Of a stretch of 25,802 bases of DNA, positions 25,797 to 25,802 are shown in pieces. Numbering within the stretch: position 1 is the first letter of the stretch; the number at the start of each line of letters is the position of its first letter. This stretch comes from Tritrichomonas foetus. Taxonomy: Eukaryota; Parabasalia; Tritrichomonadida; Tritrichomonadidae. The position numbers were made by a program, and so were the translations under genes. Where the stretch lies: assembly GCA_001839685.1 (NCBI GenBank), contig MLAK01000570.1, positions 74,378-100,179 of the forward strand. Reading direction: 5' to 3'. A model generated the notes under the pieces. It had not been told where the DNA came from. It saw only the letters and a list, made by a program, of their open reading frames with translations, and ran no database searches.

Positions 25797-25802
25797 GTTT
25801 TT

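Noticed and set aside
1..25802. CRISPR array, prokaryotic operon or phage elements
   Set aside because: No spaced identical repeats, no Shine-Dalgarno pattern and no prokaryotic gene families are present. All recognised proteins are eukaryotic.

Overview
The window is AT-rich, tightly packed, nearly intron-free nuclear DNA from a flagellated protist. It best fits a trichomonad parabasalid, with Tritrichomonas as the nearest guess. The reasons are very short 5' leaders, TCA-type Initiator-like sequence right beside start codons, an AAACGGTC (Myb/M3-like) element upstream of several genes, long ARM/TPR/ankyrin proteins, TKL-type kinases and an intraflagellar transport gene. The species call is inference; no rRNA or other marker is present.

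Layout. 1-75: a 17-bp tandem repeat. 178-432 (-): ribosomal protein eS27. 927-3871 (-): symplekin, an mRNA 3'-end processing scaffold, broken into two frames by an 89-bp duplication/hairpin insertion at 2904-3013. 4076-5224 (-): coiled-coil protein, possibly Hook-like. 6196-7188 (-): TKL-like kinase, head-to-head with 7281-7955 (+), a Mis12 kinetochore homologue. 7956-9183: gene-free, with hairpins. 9184-10293 (+): protein with a split ubiquitin-like fold. 10551-12935 (+): ARM plus coiled-coil protein resembling CIP2A. 13038-13994 (-): cyclin, head-to-head with 14191-14613 (+), an RNF5-like membrane RING E3. 15151-15195: a pure A45 tract. 15234-16928 (-): TPR-ARM protein. 17771-18433 (-): IFT22/RABL5. 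18637-19350: possible Tc1/mariner-type MITE with 12-bp perfect terminal inverted repeats. 19469-21695 (-): ankyrin-repeat RING protein in three pieces. 22203-25268 (-): Sfi1-like centrin-binding protein. 25632-25796 (-): possible 3' end of another gene at the window edge.

Together the genes look like housekeeping and cell-architecture functions: translation, mRNA 3' processing, kinetochore, cyclin control, centrin fibres, flagellar transport and ubiquitin ligation. This is not an operon. Transcription units are individual, with two compact divergent promoters. No single novel multi-gene system is evident. The most unusual signals are structural: the symplekin insertion, the interrupted ankyrin gene, the repeated GACCGTTTATTAA-type promoter element and the candidate MITE.
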